DNA of 64,000 bases from positions 465,199-529,198 of the forward strand of contig NSIV01000002.1 in NCBI GenBank assembly GCA_002633085.1, read 5' to 3'. Shown piece by piece: positions 33,998-42,040 of the stretch. The position numbers were made by a program, and so were the translations under genes. Source of the DNA: Curvibacter sp. PD_MW3 (lineage in GTDB: Bacteria; Pseudomonadota; Gammaproteobacteria; Burkholderiales; Burkholderiaceae_C). The notes beneath the pieces were generated by a model. It ran no database searches. It saw only the letters and a list, made by a program, of their open reading frames with translations, and was not told the origin of the DNA. Each line of letters begins with the position of its first letter. Within the stretch, counting starts at the first letter, position 1.

Positions 33998-35701
33998 TTG
34001 TGGCCTTTGACGAATCTTGAATCTGCCCAGATTGAAGACGACCTCTCCGCGGCAAGCGCGCTCGTAGTCGACAGCAACCCCACCTCCCGGGCAATTCTGG
34101 TCACCCAGCTGCGTGATTTCGGCGTCGGCTCGGTATCGCAATGCACGCGCGTGGTGGATGCACGACGCCAGCTGGAGTTCAAGACCTTCGACATCGTGCT
34201 GTGCGAGCACCATTTCGGCAAGGACTCCGCCACCGGCCAGGACTTGCTGGACGACCTGCGCCGCAACCAGCTGCTGCCTTTCTCCACCGTGTTTGTCATG
34301 GTTACGAGCGAAGCCAGCTACGCCAAGGTGGCCGAGGCCGCCGAGTCGGCACTCGACGGCTACCTGCTCAAACCACACACCGCCTCCAACCTGGGCGACC
34401 GCCTGTTCCAGGCACGTCAGCGCAAGATCTCGCTGCACGACATCTTTGTCGCCATTGAGGCCGACGACTTCGAGCGTGCGGCCACACTGTGCATGGAGCG
34501 CTTCGAAAGCCGCGGCCAATTCTGGCTCTATGCCGCGCGCATCGGTGCCGAACTGCTGATGCGCGTCGAAAAATACGCCGACGCCCAGCGCCTGTATGAA
34601 GCCGTGGTTGCCGCCAAGACGGTACCCTGGGCCAAGCTGGGCGTGGCACGCTCCCTGCTCGACAGCGGCGAGCCGACGCGCGCCGTCAGCACGCTGGAGA
34701 ACTTGATCACCGAAGACCCGACCTACGCCGACGCCTACGACGTGCTTGGTCGCGCCCAGTTCGAGCTCGGCCGCTTCGACCGGGCACTTGACACCTACAA
34801 GATGGCTTGCACCATGACGCCGCATTCCGTCGTCCGGCTGCAGAACCTGGGCATGATGACCTACTACAGCGGCGACCGGGCCGAGGCGGAAAAAATCCTG
34901 GGCAAGACGGCCCGCGTGGGCCTGGACTCCAAGATGTTCGACCCCCAGACCCTGGTGCTGCTGGCCTTTGCACGCCTGGAAAACAGCGACCGCAAAGGTC
35001 TGCAGCACTGCCAGGACGACTTCATCAAACTGCTGGAACGCCACGGCGATAATCCGCGTTACCGGCGGCTGGCGGCGATTATCGACGCCCTGATCCTGAT
35101 CCAGGACCGCCAGTTCGCCCGTTCCGTGGACGCGGTGCGCGACATGGCCGCCAAGGTCATGGAGCCCAGCTTCGACTTCGAGTCCGCCACCAACCTGCTG
35201 GCCCTCATGGGCCAACTGGCCAATAAGGCCATCCAGCTTGACGAAGTGGACCGGGTGGTGGACACGCTGGGCATGCGCTTTTGTACCAGCCGCTCCCTGG
35301 CCGAATTGCTGGCCGGCTCAGCCGCGGTGTACCCCACCTATGCGGAACGCATTCGCCTACGCAACACGCAAGTCCTCAAGTACGCCGAGCAGGCCATGAC
35401 GCTGAGCATGGGCGGCAACCCCTCGGCTGCCGTCAAGGACCTGATCATCCATGGCGAGGAAACGCACAATGCCAAGCTGGTTGAAACCGCCTACCTGGTG
35501 TTGCAGCGCTATGCCACCAAGATCGAAGACCTGGAACAGCTGACCGCCATCGTGCAGGAACTGCGCACCCGTTTCGGCCCTGCCAGCGTACGCCCCACGC
35601 TGGGCGAGCCCAAGCGCGAAGCCGGCGCCCTGCGGCTGCGCACCGGCTCACGCCCGGTCGAGCCCGCCGACGAAGCCATGGCAGGTTCGACGGTAGAATG
35701 A
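33998..35701 (+). CDS. Pseudo-receiver protein with TPR repeats
   Basis: A 567-aa cytoplasmic protein. Residues 20-140 are a CheY-like receiver: ALVVDSNPTSRAILVTQLRDFG with one acidic residue Asp25, MVTSEAS at the Thr/Ser switch and GYLLKPHTAS with Lys125. At the phosphorylation position it has Glu70 (FDIVLCEHHFG) instead of Asp, so it probably cannot be phosphorylated normally and may be locked in an active-like state. From about residue 150 on, helix pairs such as RAVSTLENLITEDPTYADAYDVLGRAQFELGRFDRALDTYK are TPR repeats. The start is a TTG with GGAG seven bases before it; no ATG in frame is better. Function is unknown; a scaffold in chemotaxis or pili signalling would fit. Confidence 0.8.
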   Translation: MWPLTNLESAQIEDDLSAASALVVDSNPTSRAILVTQLRDFGVGSVSQCTRVVDARRQLEFKTFDIVLCEHHFGKDSATGQDLLDDLRRNQLLPFSTVFVMVTSEASYAKVAEAAESALDGYLLKPHTASNLGDRLFQARQRKISLHDIFVAIEADDFERAATLCMERFESRGQFWLYAARIGAELLMRVEKYADAQRLYEAVVAAKTVPWAKLGVARSLLDSGEPTRAVSTLENLITEDPTYADAYDVLGRAQFELGRFDRALDTYKMACTMTPHSVVRLQNLGMMTYYSGDRAEAEKILGKTARVGLDSKMFDPQTLVLLAFARLENSDRKGLQHCQDDFIKLLERHGDNPRYRRLAAIIDALILIQDRQFARSVDAVRDMAAKVMEPSFDFESATNLLALMGQLANKAIQLDEVDRVVDTLGMRFCTSRSLAELLAGSAAVYPTYAERIRLRNTQVLKYAEQAMTLSMGGNPSAAVKDLIIHGEETHNAKLVETAYLVLQRYATKIEDLEQLTAIVQELRTRFGPASVRPTLGEPKREAGALRLRTGSRPVEPADEAMAGSTVE

Positions 35702-35723
35702 CGCCTTCGATCCAGCGACTCCC

Positions 35724-35811
35724 GGAAGCGTGGCAGAGTGGTCGATTGCACCGGTCTTGAAAACCGGCGACGGGCAACCGTCCGTGAGTTCGAATCTCAC
35801 CGCTTCCGCCA
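35724..35811 (+). tRNA. tRNA-Ser(TGA)
   Basis: Class II tRNA of 88 nt including an encoded CCA. Acceptor GGAAGCG pairs with CGCTTCC at 35801-35807, the anticodon stem encloses CTTGAAA with TGA at 35758-35760, a long variable arm (GACGGGCAACCGTC) follows, and the T arm has GTTCGAATC. Confidence 0.97.
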
Positions 35812-35851
35812 ACTAGTCAAGCGCTCGCCGCAGCGGCCTTTGTACCGTTAA

Positions 35852-35880
35852 GCATCAAGTAGCCAACAGTCCCTTGATGC
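35852..35880. terminator. Weak inverted repeat between tRNA-Ser and rdgC
   Basis: GCATCAAG and CTTGATGC form an eight-base stem with a 13-base loop, placed between the tRNA and the convergent rdgC stop. No strong T run follows, so a terminator role is only suggested. Confidence 0.4.
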
Positions 35881-35898
35881 ATTAACTCCCGCACATCT

Positions 35899-36801
35899 TC
35901 AAGCAGCCGGCATCTCCCCGCCCAGCGCATCTATCAAATCCGGCAAGAGTTTGGACAGCTCTCCGGTCGCAATGGCCGCATCGGCATCGAAGCCGTCGTC
36001 CTTGTCGGAAGACGCCCCTTCAAACACCACATCCAGAAATGCCAGCTTTTTGAGCTGAAGCCCTTCTGTCAACACAAATGACACGCGGCTGTTCCAGGTC
36101 AGGGCGAGCCGGGTGGGCAGCTTGCCGCTTTGCACGTATTGCTTGACCTCTTCGGTGTCCAGCGGGTGGCGGGTGTAACGCACCACCGCCTTGGATTCGT
36201 CGGCGGCTTTGAGTTCACATTCCCGGTCCACGCTGAAACCGGCCGGCGCCTCCTGGGCGATCAACCATTCGGACATCGCCGTCGTGGGGGTTTGCTGGGT
36301 CTGGAGCAGCGTCACGGCCAGACCCTCCAGGCACTTCACCAGCATCGTGACGACATCATCAGCCTTCGCCTGGCTGCCGGCATCGATAACCAGCAGCTTG
36401 GCACCCGGATCAATCCAGACGAAGACCGTGGCCTCTTTGGTGAAGGCCATGGGCATCAGTTCAAGCTTGATGTCGTCCTTGAGTTCGCGGATGGCCTTCT
36501 TGCCGGGTTTGCGCCCGGTGGTGGCCTCGATCTGGGCTGCACGCTCCTTGGCCTTGCGGGTCACCACCGAACCGGGCACCGTTTTGGTTTCAATCTTCAG
36601 TTTCAGGATCAGCTGCCTGCCGACCGACTCCACCAGCGGGCCGTGCGCCTCGCCGCGGGGTTCGACCCAGCCCACCGACTTTTCCTGGCTGGCGCCGCAG
36701 GGCGTGAACCGGGCGCCATCCAGGCCGTCTTCCATCTCCGCGAGGGTTGCGGACCAATCGGGTCCGACTCGATACACCATCAAATTCTTGAACACTTTCA
36801 C
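35899..36801 (-). CDS. rdgC: Recombination-associated protein RdgC
   Basis: A 300-aa nucleoid-associated protein that forms a ring dimer on DNA and restrains RecA. The N-terminus MKVFKNLMVYRVGPDW and the GASQEKSVGWVEPRGEAHGPLVE stretch are diagnostic; RKPGKKAIRELKDDIKLELMPMAF is the conserved central segment, and the end NSRVSFVLTEGLQLKKLAFLDVVF matches the family. Length is normal. It is convergent with tRNA-Ser and divergent from a small ORF of unknown function followed by an SSB-like gene. Confidence 0.95.
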   Translation of the reverse strand: MKVFKNLMVYRVGPDWSATLAEMEDGLDGARFTPCGASQEKSVGWVEPRGEAHGPLVESVGRQLILKLKIETKTVPGSVVTRKAKERAAQIEATTGRKPGKKAIRELKDDIKLELMPMAFTKEATVFVWIDPGAKLLVIDAGSQAKADDVVTMLVKCLEGLAVTLLQTQQTPTTAMSEWLIAQEAPAGFSVDRECELKAADESKAVVRYTRHPLDTEEVKQYVQSGKLPTRLALTWNSRVSFVLTEGLQLKKLAFLDVVFEGASSDKDDGFDADAAIATGELSKLLPDLIDALGGEMPAA

Positions 36802-37001
36802 CCTTTTTTGTTGTTGGACCCAACGCTTTCGTCCTTGCCAATCATCCCATTAATTACGACGGCCCAATCGGGACCGCCATCGCTTCCCACCCAACGGAGA
36901 ACGCCGCCACCGTGCAGCGAAAAGCACCTGATTCCCCGCCTTATTGCGGTATTTCGAGTGATTGCATTTGGGTACAAATAACGTCAGTAAAGGAGTCTGC
37001 C

Positions 37002-37268
37002 ATGCACAACCAACTTGAACTCGCCAAAGCGTATGTCCGGGCCAACATCGAAGACCCGGCCTGCATCTGCTACGGCGTTCGCGCTGCCATGGCTGACGGC
37101 AGCGAACTCTTCAAGTTGACGAATGCAGAACTCGTGGAGCTTCACGCCTTTGTCAGTGAAGTGGTCGACACCCGTGGTGCGGAGGCACCGGGCTCGAACC
37201 CCACGAAGCCCTGGAGCCTCGCGCCTCAACGAGACACAGGGCGGTGGTTCGGGTTCGCGACGCCCTAA
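37002..37268 (+). CDS. Small protein of unknown function
   Basis: An 88-aa protein I do not recognise. The ATG at 37002 has an excellent ribosome site (AAAGGAG, seven bases upstream). The first 60 residues (LELAKAYVRANIEDPACIC, AELVELHAFVSEVV) look like two or three helices; the tail SNPTKPWSLAPQRDTGRWFGF is Pro/Arg-rich and poorly ordered. The gene lies between rdgC and the OB-fold gene; 72 bases separate it from the latter. Coding status rests on the ribosome site and the helix pattern, so it is moderately sure. Confidence 0.55.
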   Translation: MHNQLELAKAYVRANIEDPACICYGVRAAMADGSELFKLTNAELVELHAFVSEVVDTRGAEAPGSNPTKPWSLAPQRDTGRWFGFATP

Positions 37269-37340
37269 GCCGCGCGGCCCGGGCGTTAGACTCAGCGGCA
37301 TCTCACACGCAGCACGCGCCAACCGGCCCGAAGGAAATCG

Positions 37341-37685
37341 ATGATTGAAGGTCTTGTAACCGGCACATTGGTCGGATTGGCGGAATCGCGCAAAGGCAAA
37401 AACGACACCTCGTTTGTCGTTGCCAAGGTCAAGGCCACCTCGGAAGAGGGAGAGGGTCTGATCGTCAATGTGATCACCTTCTCCGCCGAAGCCAGTCATG
37501 CGCTGCTGGCGCTGGATGACGGTGATTCCCTGGCCGTCTCCGGCACCCTGACACCCAAGGTCTGGACCGACAAGCAAGGCAACACGCGGCCTGCGCTGGA
37601 CATGGTCGCGACGCAGGTGTTGTCGGTCTATCACGCCACCCGCAAACGATCGGCCATGGACCCGTCCGCTCCTCACAACGATTGA
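37341..37685 (+). CDS. SSB-like OB-fold DNA-binding protein
   Basis: A 114-aa protein that looks like a single-stranded-DNA-binding OB fold: MIEGLVTGTLVGLAESRKGKNDTSFVVAKVKA, then GDSLAVSGTLTPKVWTDKQGNTRPALDMVATQVLSV, the last stretch being the typical SSB beta-strand 4/5 pattern. It lacks the acidic C-terminal tail (DDDIPF-type) of housekeeping SSB, and it is shorter, so it is an accessory SSB of the kind seen on plasmids, integrative elements and phages. AAGGAA stands nine bases before the ATG. Its closeness to rdgC suggests a role in recombination. Confidence 0.65.
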   Translation: MIEGLVTGTLVGLAESRKGKNDTSFVVAKVKATSEEGEGLIVNVITFSAEASHALLALDDGDSLAVSGTLTPKVWTDKQGNTRPALDMVATQVLSVYHATRKRSAMDPSAPHND

Positions 37686-37790
37686 CGCGGGACTTCCCGG
37701 CCCGGGCCCATGCGCATGACAGGCCAGCCCACGCTGTAGCCATCACCTGGCTCCAGCGCCAGCCTCTCCAAGCATGGCTTTCTTGCTTGT

Positions 37791-38456
37791 TCAACTCCAG
37801 AGATCGAGCGGTGGGTCGTTCACCACGGCGCGCAGGATGTCGGTGCGCGACACGAAACCGATCACTGTGCCGTCATCGTTGACCACCGGCAGGCCGGGCA
37901 GATGGGTGTCGAGCAACACGCGGGCGACGCGACGCAGATCGGTGTCGGGGCCGACGGCGGGCACCGGTGTCCACATGATGTCGGCCACTGGCTGACTCAG
38001 CATCGCACGCCAGACCAGCGAATTGGCACCCGGCAGTGGCAGCTTGTCAGGCTGCAGCAGGTCAGCACGCGTGAGCAAGCCGACCAGCCAGCCGTGTCCG
38101 TCAACCACTGGCGCCTGCCCCAGCCCCTGTGCAGCCAGCAGCTGCCAGGCATCCAGCACCGGCATGTCGGCCGGCACAGAGGTCACGCCACGGCTCATCA
38201 CGTCGGCGACCTTGCTGAGCGGGTGGCGCTGCATCTGTGCCGCACCGGCCTGCGCGTAAGCCGCCAGCGGGCTGCGACGCCCAGCAGATGCTGCCGCCTG
38301 GGCTGCTGCGCTGCCTGAGGTCGCCGCTGGCATGACTTGCGGACTCAGCGGCTCGATGCCGCGCGTGCGCGCAACAGCGCCCACGGCCGTGACCTGCCGC
38401 AATTCCTCCATCGCTCCTTTGAACACCCGCCCCGTGACGCCGTAGACCGAGAACAT
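37791..38456 (-). CDS. CBS-domain protein
   Basis: A 221-aa protein with two CBS domains in the C-terminal part: MSRGVTSVPADMPVLDAWQLLAAQGLGQAPVVDGHGWLVGLLTRADLL and PVADIMWTPVPAVGPDTDLRRVARVLLDTHLPGLPVV...GFVSRTDILRAV, an arrangement that binds adenosyl nucleotides. The first 75 residues (MFSVYGVTGRVFKGAMEELRQV, then an Ala/Ser-rich linker) are of a type often seen fused to CBS pairs in betaproteobacteria and may contact a partner. No catalytic or membrane domain is present. It is monocistronic, with hemW 67 bases downstream. Confidence 0.85.
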   Translation of the reverse strand: MFSVYGVTGRVFKGAMEELRQVTAVGAVARTRGIEPLSPQVMPAATSGSAAAQAAASAGRRSPLAAYAQAGAAQMQRHPLSKVADVMSRGVTSVPADMPVLDAWQLLAAQGLGQAPVVDGHGWLVGLLTRADLLQPDKLPLPGANSLVWRAMLSQPVADIMWTPVPAVGPDTDLRRVARVLLDTHLPGLPVVNDDGTVIGFVSRTDILRAVVNDPPLDLWS

Positions 38457-38523
38457 GTTGCTTGCCTCTTTGCGCTGTCGATAGTGCGCAATATACCGGC
38501 CCGAACCGGGGCCGCCCCCGAGC

Positions 38524-39720
38524 TCAATCGCCGGCCAGAAACAGGGACTGCAGATCGCTCAGAAAATCGAAGCCGCGTTCGGTAGGCATCACGCGGGCCA
38601 GGTCGCGCGTGACCAGCCCCTTGCGCTCAGCCTCTTCCAGCCCACGCTGGATGGCGGTCATGGCCAAGCCGGTGCGTTCGCCGAATTCGGCCAGCGCAAA
38701 GCCCTGGCGCAGGCGCAGCGCATTGAGCATGTACTCGAATGGCAGGTCGGCCAGGCGGATCTCTTCTTCTTGGGCGACCGCCTCGCCTTGCAAGGCCCGG
38801 TCCATGTAGAGCCGCGGCTCGCGCAGGCGCACCTGGCGCACGATGCGGTGCGCAAAGCTGAGTTTGCTGTGGGCACCGGCGCCGATGCCGAGGTAGTCGC
38901 CAAACTGCCAGTAGTTGAGGTTGTGCCGGCAGTGGTGGCCGCTACGCGCGTAAGCCGACACCTCATAGCGCTGCAGGCCGGCCAGCCCCGTGCGCTCGGT
39001 GATGATGTCAAGCATGGCGTAGGCCTCGTCGTCCTCCGGCACCTGGGGCGGGTACTTGGCGAACCAGGTGTTGGGCTCGATGGTGAGGTGGTAGATCGAC
39101 AGGTGCGGCGGTGCAAAGGCCAGCGCCTGATCCACGTCCTGCCGCAGCTGTGCCTGGGTCTGGCCCGGCAGCGCGTACATGAGGTCGAGGTTGAAGGTAT
39201 CGAAGCTGCGCGCGGCCTCTTCCAACGCGGCCATGGCCTGGGCGCGGTCGTGCACGCGGCCGATGGCCTTGAGGTGCGCATCGTTGAAACTCTGCACGCC
39301 GACCGACAGGCGCGTTACGCCGGCACTGCGGAAGGCGCGGAAGCGGTCTTTCTCGAAGGTGCCGGGATTGGCTTCCAGCGTGATTTCGCAGTCGGCCGAC
39401 AGTTTCAGCCGCGCACGGATGTCGGCCAGCAGGCGGTCGATCGCCTGCGGCGAAAACAGGCTGGGCGTACCGCCGCCGAGAAAGATGCTGTGTACCGTGC
39501 GGCCCCACACCAGCGGCAGCGCGGCCTCCAGATCCGCCACCAGCGCGTCGATGTAGCGCTGCTCGGGCATGTCAGCGGCGCGCATCTCGTGCGAGTTGAA
39601 GTCGCAATAGGGGCACTTTCGGATGCACCAGGGCAGATGCACGTAAAGCGAGAGCGGCGGCAGGCTGCTGAGTTGCAGTGTGCCGGGACGCAAGTAATGT
39701 TGGATATCGGGCTGTTGCAC
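38524..39720 (-). CDS. hemW: Radical SAM heme chaperone HemW
   Basis: A 398-aa radical SAM protein (long known as an oxygen-independent coproporphyrinogen oxidase-like protein) that binds heme and a [4Fe-4S] cluster. The cluster motif is CIRKCPYC (Cys32, Cys36, Cys39); GGGTPSLF, ANPGTFEKDRF and RLSVGVQSFNDAHLKAIGR follow, and the C-terminal HemN_C domain ends GFDFLSDLQSLFL. It has the three-residue-shorter pattern that separates HemW from HemN. The start is taken as GTG at 39720, five bases after the rdgB stop, because the open frame further upstream lies inside rdgB. It is translationally coupled to rdgB. Confidence 0.93.
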   Translation of the reverse strand: MQQPDIQHYLRPGTLQLSSLPPLSLYVHLPWCIRKCPYCDFNSHEMRAADMPEQRYIDALVADLEAALPLVWGRTVHSIFLGGGTPSLFSPQAIDRLLADIRARLKLSADCEITLEANPGTFEKDRFRAFRSAGVTRLSVGVQSFNDAHLKAIGRVHDRAQAMAALEEAARSFDTFNLDLMYALPGQTQAQLRQDVDQALAFAPPHLSIYHLTIEPNTWFAKYPPQVPEDDEAYAMLDIITERTGLAGLQRYEVSAYARSGHHCRHNLNYWQFGDYLGIGAGAHSKLSFAHRIVRQVRLREPRLYMDRALQGEAVAQEEEIRLADLPFEYMLNALRLRQGFALAEFGERTGLAMTAIQRGLEEAERKGLVTRDLARVMPTERGFDFLSDLQSLFLAGD

Positions 39721-39725
39721 GTTGC

Positions 39726-40325
39726 TCAAAGCCAATTCTGACGAATCAGCTCCACCATCTGTCGTGCAGCGCGGCCGCGGTGGCTGTTGGCGTTTTTCAC
39801 CTCGATCGGCAGCTGCGCAAAGGTCTGGCCGAATTCGGGGATGAACATCACCGGGTCGAAGCCGAAGCCGTTGGCGCCCACCCGCTCGCGCGCGATCTCG
39901 CCCACCACGCGGCCCACCGCGATCAGCGGCTCCGGGTCGTCGGCCGAGCGCAGCGCCACCAGCGTGCTGACCATGGCGGCACGGCGGTTGTCGATGGTCT
40001 GCATCTGCTCCAGCAGGGCACGCACATTGTTGTCGTCGCTCTTGGCATAGCCGAACTGGGTGGCGTAATACGCCGTGTCCACGCCCGGCAGGCCGCCGAA
40101 GGCGTCGACACACAGGCCGGCGTCGTCGGCCAGCGCCGGCAAGCCGCTCAAGCGGGCCGCATGGCGCGCCTTGGCCAGCGCGTTCTCGACGAAGGTGCGA
40201 AACGGCTCCTCGGCCTCGGGAATGCCCAGCTCACTCTGGCGCACCAGCTCCAGCCCGAGCGGGGCGAGCATGTCCTGCAGCTCGCGCAGCTTGCCTTGGT
40301 TGTTGGAGGCCAATACGATTTTCAT
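39726..40325 (-). CDS. rdgB: XTP/dITP pyrophosphatase
   Basis: A 199-aa Ham1/RdgB-type house-cleaning nucleotidase that removes ITP, dITP and XTP. Marks are MKIVLASNNQGKLRELQDML, EAEEPFRTFVENALAKARHAA, ALADDAGLCVDAFGG and NGFGFDPVMFIPEFGQTFAQL. The ATG at 40325 is chosen over an in-frame TTG at 40331. It lies downstream of rph with a repeat between the two genes and is followed by hemW. The rph-rdgB-hemW order is well conserved among betaproteobacteria. Confidence 0.96.
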   Translation of the reverse strand: MKIVLASNNQGKLRELQDMLAPLGLELVRQSELGIPEAEEPFRTFVENALAKARHAARLSGLPALADDAGLCVDAFGGLPGVDTAYYATQFGYAKSDDNNVRALLEQMQTIDNRRAAMVSTLVALRSADDPEPLIAVGRVVGEIARERVGANGFGFDPVMFIPEFGQTFAQLPIEVKNANSHRGRAARQMVELIRQNWL

Positions 40326-40329
40326 GATC

Positions 40330-40383
40330 AAATCAGGCTCTAGGCCATGTGAATATTGCGCTAACCGCTATTATTTTGATAGC
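40330..40383 (-). repeat. 54-nt interspersed repeat, family R2, copy at the rph end
   Basis: On the minus strand it starts GCTATCAAAATAATAGC, a near-perfect palindrome, and ends CTAGAGCCTGATTT. The first bases encode the last residues of RNase PH (SLSK) and its TAA stop; the rest fills the gap to rdgB. It is the best-preserved copy in this window. Confidence 0.6.
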
Positions 40384-41099
40384 GATTCAGCTTGCAGACG
40401 CACCAGCTCGCGGATGCCCTGGTCGGCCAGTTCAAGCAGGACGTCCATCTCCTGGCGGCTGAAGGCGACGCCTTCGGCCGTGCCCTGCACTTCGATGAAG
40501 TGGCCGGCGCCGGTCATCACCACATTCATGTCGGTGTCGCAGGCCGAGTCTTCGGTGTATTCCAGATCAAGCAGCGGCGTGCCCTGCACAACACCCACCG
40601 ACACCGCAGCCACGTGGCTGGTGATGGGCGACTCGGTCAGCTTGCCGGCCGCCAGCAAGGTGTTGACGGCATCCTGCGCCGCCACAAAGGCGCCGGTGAT
40701 GGCGGCGGTGCGCGTGCCGCCGTCGGCCTGAATCACGTCGCAATCCAGCGTGATGGTGCGCTCGCCCAGTTTGGTCAGATCGAACACGGCGCGCAGGGAA
40801 CGACCGATCAGACGCTGGATTTCCTGCGTGCGGCCACTCTGCTTGCCACGCGCGGCCTCGCGGTCGCTGCGGGTGTGGGTGGCGCGCGGCAGCATGCCGT
40901 ACTCGGCCGTCACCCAGCCCTCGCCGCTGCCGCGCTTGTGTGGTGGCACCCGGTCTTCCACCGAGGCGGTGCAGAGCACGCGCGTGTTGCCGAATTCGAT
41001 CAGCACCGAGCCCTCGGCATGAATGGTGTAGCCGCGTCTGATGCGCACCGGGCGCAGCTGGTCAGCGGCACGCGCGCCGCTTCGAATGAATTCGCTCAT
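40371..41099 (-). CDS. rph: Ribonuclease PH
   Basis: A 242-aa phosphorolytic exonuclease that trims tRNA 3' ends. Marks are [13 protein letters not shown] at the start, [50 protein letters not shown] with the phosphate-binding Arg residues, and [22 protein letters not shown]. Length is normal (about 238-245). The last four residues and the stop codon come from an R2 repeat, so the C-terminus differs from relatives at that point. It is 20 bases downstream of the PP2C phosphatase gene. Confidence 0.97.
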   Translation of the reverse strand: MSEFIRSGARAADQLRPVRIRRGYTIHAEGSVLIEFGNTRVLCTASVEDRVPPHKRGSGEGWVTAEYGMLPRATHTRSDREAARGKQSGRTQEIQRLIGRSLRAVFDLTKLGERTITLDCDVIQADGGTRTAAITGAFVAAQDAVNTLLAAGKLTESPITSHVAAVSVGVVQGTPLLDLEYTEDSACDTDMNVVMTGAGHFIEVQGTAEGVAFSRQEMDVLLELADQGIRELVRLQAESLSK

Positions 41100-41119
41100 G
41101 GTTCTTTCAGCTCAGAAAG

Positions 41120-42040
41120 CTAGGGGGCACGGCGGGCGGCAGTGCGGCGGATGGCTTCGTTGATTTCGGCGATCGAGCGTTCGATCGCCTCGTCGTCCAG
41201 GTCTTCGACCATGTTGTCCAGCAGGCCCGCCTGCACCGTGGAGGCAAACACGCCTTCGTTGATGCTGTCGGTGGTCACACCGCCGCGGGTGGCCTCGAAG
41301 GCGTCCGGCGTTTCCCACTCCAGCGCGATCACGGTCACGTTGTCGCTGCTGGTGCCGGCCTTGGTCAAGGCTTTTTCCACCAGGTCCGGCACAGCGTGCG
41401 AGACCGGTTTGAGACCCAGGTCATAAACTATCTCAACGTCGCTCAGGCTGCCCCACAAGCCATCGGAGCACAGTAGGATCTTGTCGCCCTGCTGCAGGCT
41501 GACCGGCCCGGTGATGTCGAACACCGGGTTGGCGGGCGAGCCCAGGCAGGTGAACAGAATGTTGCGGTTGTTGATCTTCTCGCCGGATTTGGTGAGCGGC
41601 ACTTCGTCCTGCCGCTGCTCCATGTAGGAGTGGTCACGCGTGCGCGCCAGCATTTCGCCGTCGCGCACCATGTACAGGCGCGAATCGCCACAGTGGACCC
41701 AAGTCACACTGCCGCCCTGGATCAGGGCCGCCACCACCGTGGTGCGCGGGGAGTCGAGCATGCCCTTCTCGGCGGCGTAACGCAGGATCTGGCGGTGTGC
41801 TGCCATGACCGCCGAGGCCAGAAAGGCGCGCGGATCGGCGATCTCAGGCCGGGCTTCCTTCTGGAACATGGCCGCCATGACCTGCAGCGTCATCTGGGCT
41901 GCAATCTCGCCTTCGGGGTGGCCGCCCATGCCGTCGGCCAGCAGGAAGAGACCGGTATTGCGCGTATAGCAATAACCCATGCGGTCTTCATTCATCTCCC
42001 GGCCGCCCTTGCGGCTGACTTGGTAAACCGAAAATCTCAT
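41120..42040 (-). CDS. PP2C-family protein serine/threonine phosphatase
   Basis: A 306-aa metal-dependent phosphatase, cytoplasmic. The PPM motifs are complete: NEDRMGYCYTRNTG, LFLLADGMGGHPEGEIAAQ, VTWVHCGDSRLYMVRDGE, ILLCSDGLWGSLSDVEIV and TSSDNVTVIALEWE, so all metal-binding Asp residues are there. Its ATG overlaps the stop of the kinase gene by four bases (ATGA), so kinase and phosphatase are made together. The last 50 residues (EAIERSIAEINEAIRRT) form an extra helical tail beyond the catalytic fold. It probably reverses the kinase's phosphorylations. Confidence 0.92.
   Translation of the reverse strand: MRFSVYQVSRKGGREMNEDRMGYCYTRNTGLFLLADGMGGHPEGEIAAQMTLQVMAAMFQKEARPEIADPRAFLASAVMAAHRQILRYAAEKGMLDSPRTTVVAALIQGGSVTWVHCGDSRLYMVRDGEMLARTRDHSYMEQRQDEVPLTKSGEKINNRNILFTCLGSPANPVFDITGPVSLQQGDKILLCSDGLWGSLSDVEIVYDLGLKPVSHAVPDLVEKALTKAGTSSDNVTVIALEWETPDAFEATRGGVTTDSINEGVFASTVQAGLLDNMVEDLDDEAIERSIAEINEAIRRTAARRAP

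Noticed and set aside
37180..37290. tRNA-like fragment (GGGCTCGAACCCC) at the end of the 88-aa gene
   Set aside because: No acceptor stem, anticodon arm or D arm could be folded around it.
35724..38456. Prophage or integrative element at tRNA-Ser
   Set aside because: No integrase, no repeated tRNA end, no phage structural genes; rdgC is a normal chromosomal gene in this class.
39721..40113. Extended N-terminus of hemW reaching into rdgB
   Set aside because: The extension is out-of-frame rdgB sequence; HemW homology starts near the GTG at 39720.
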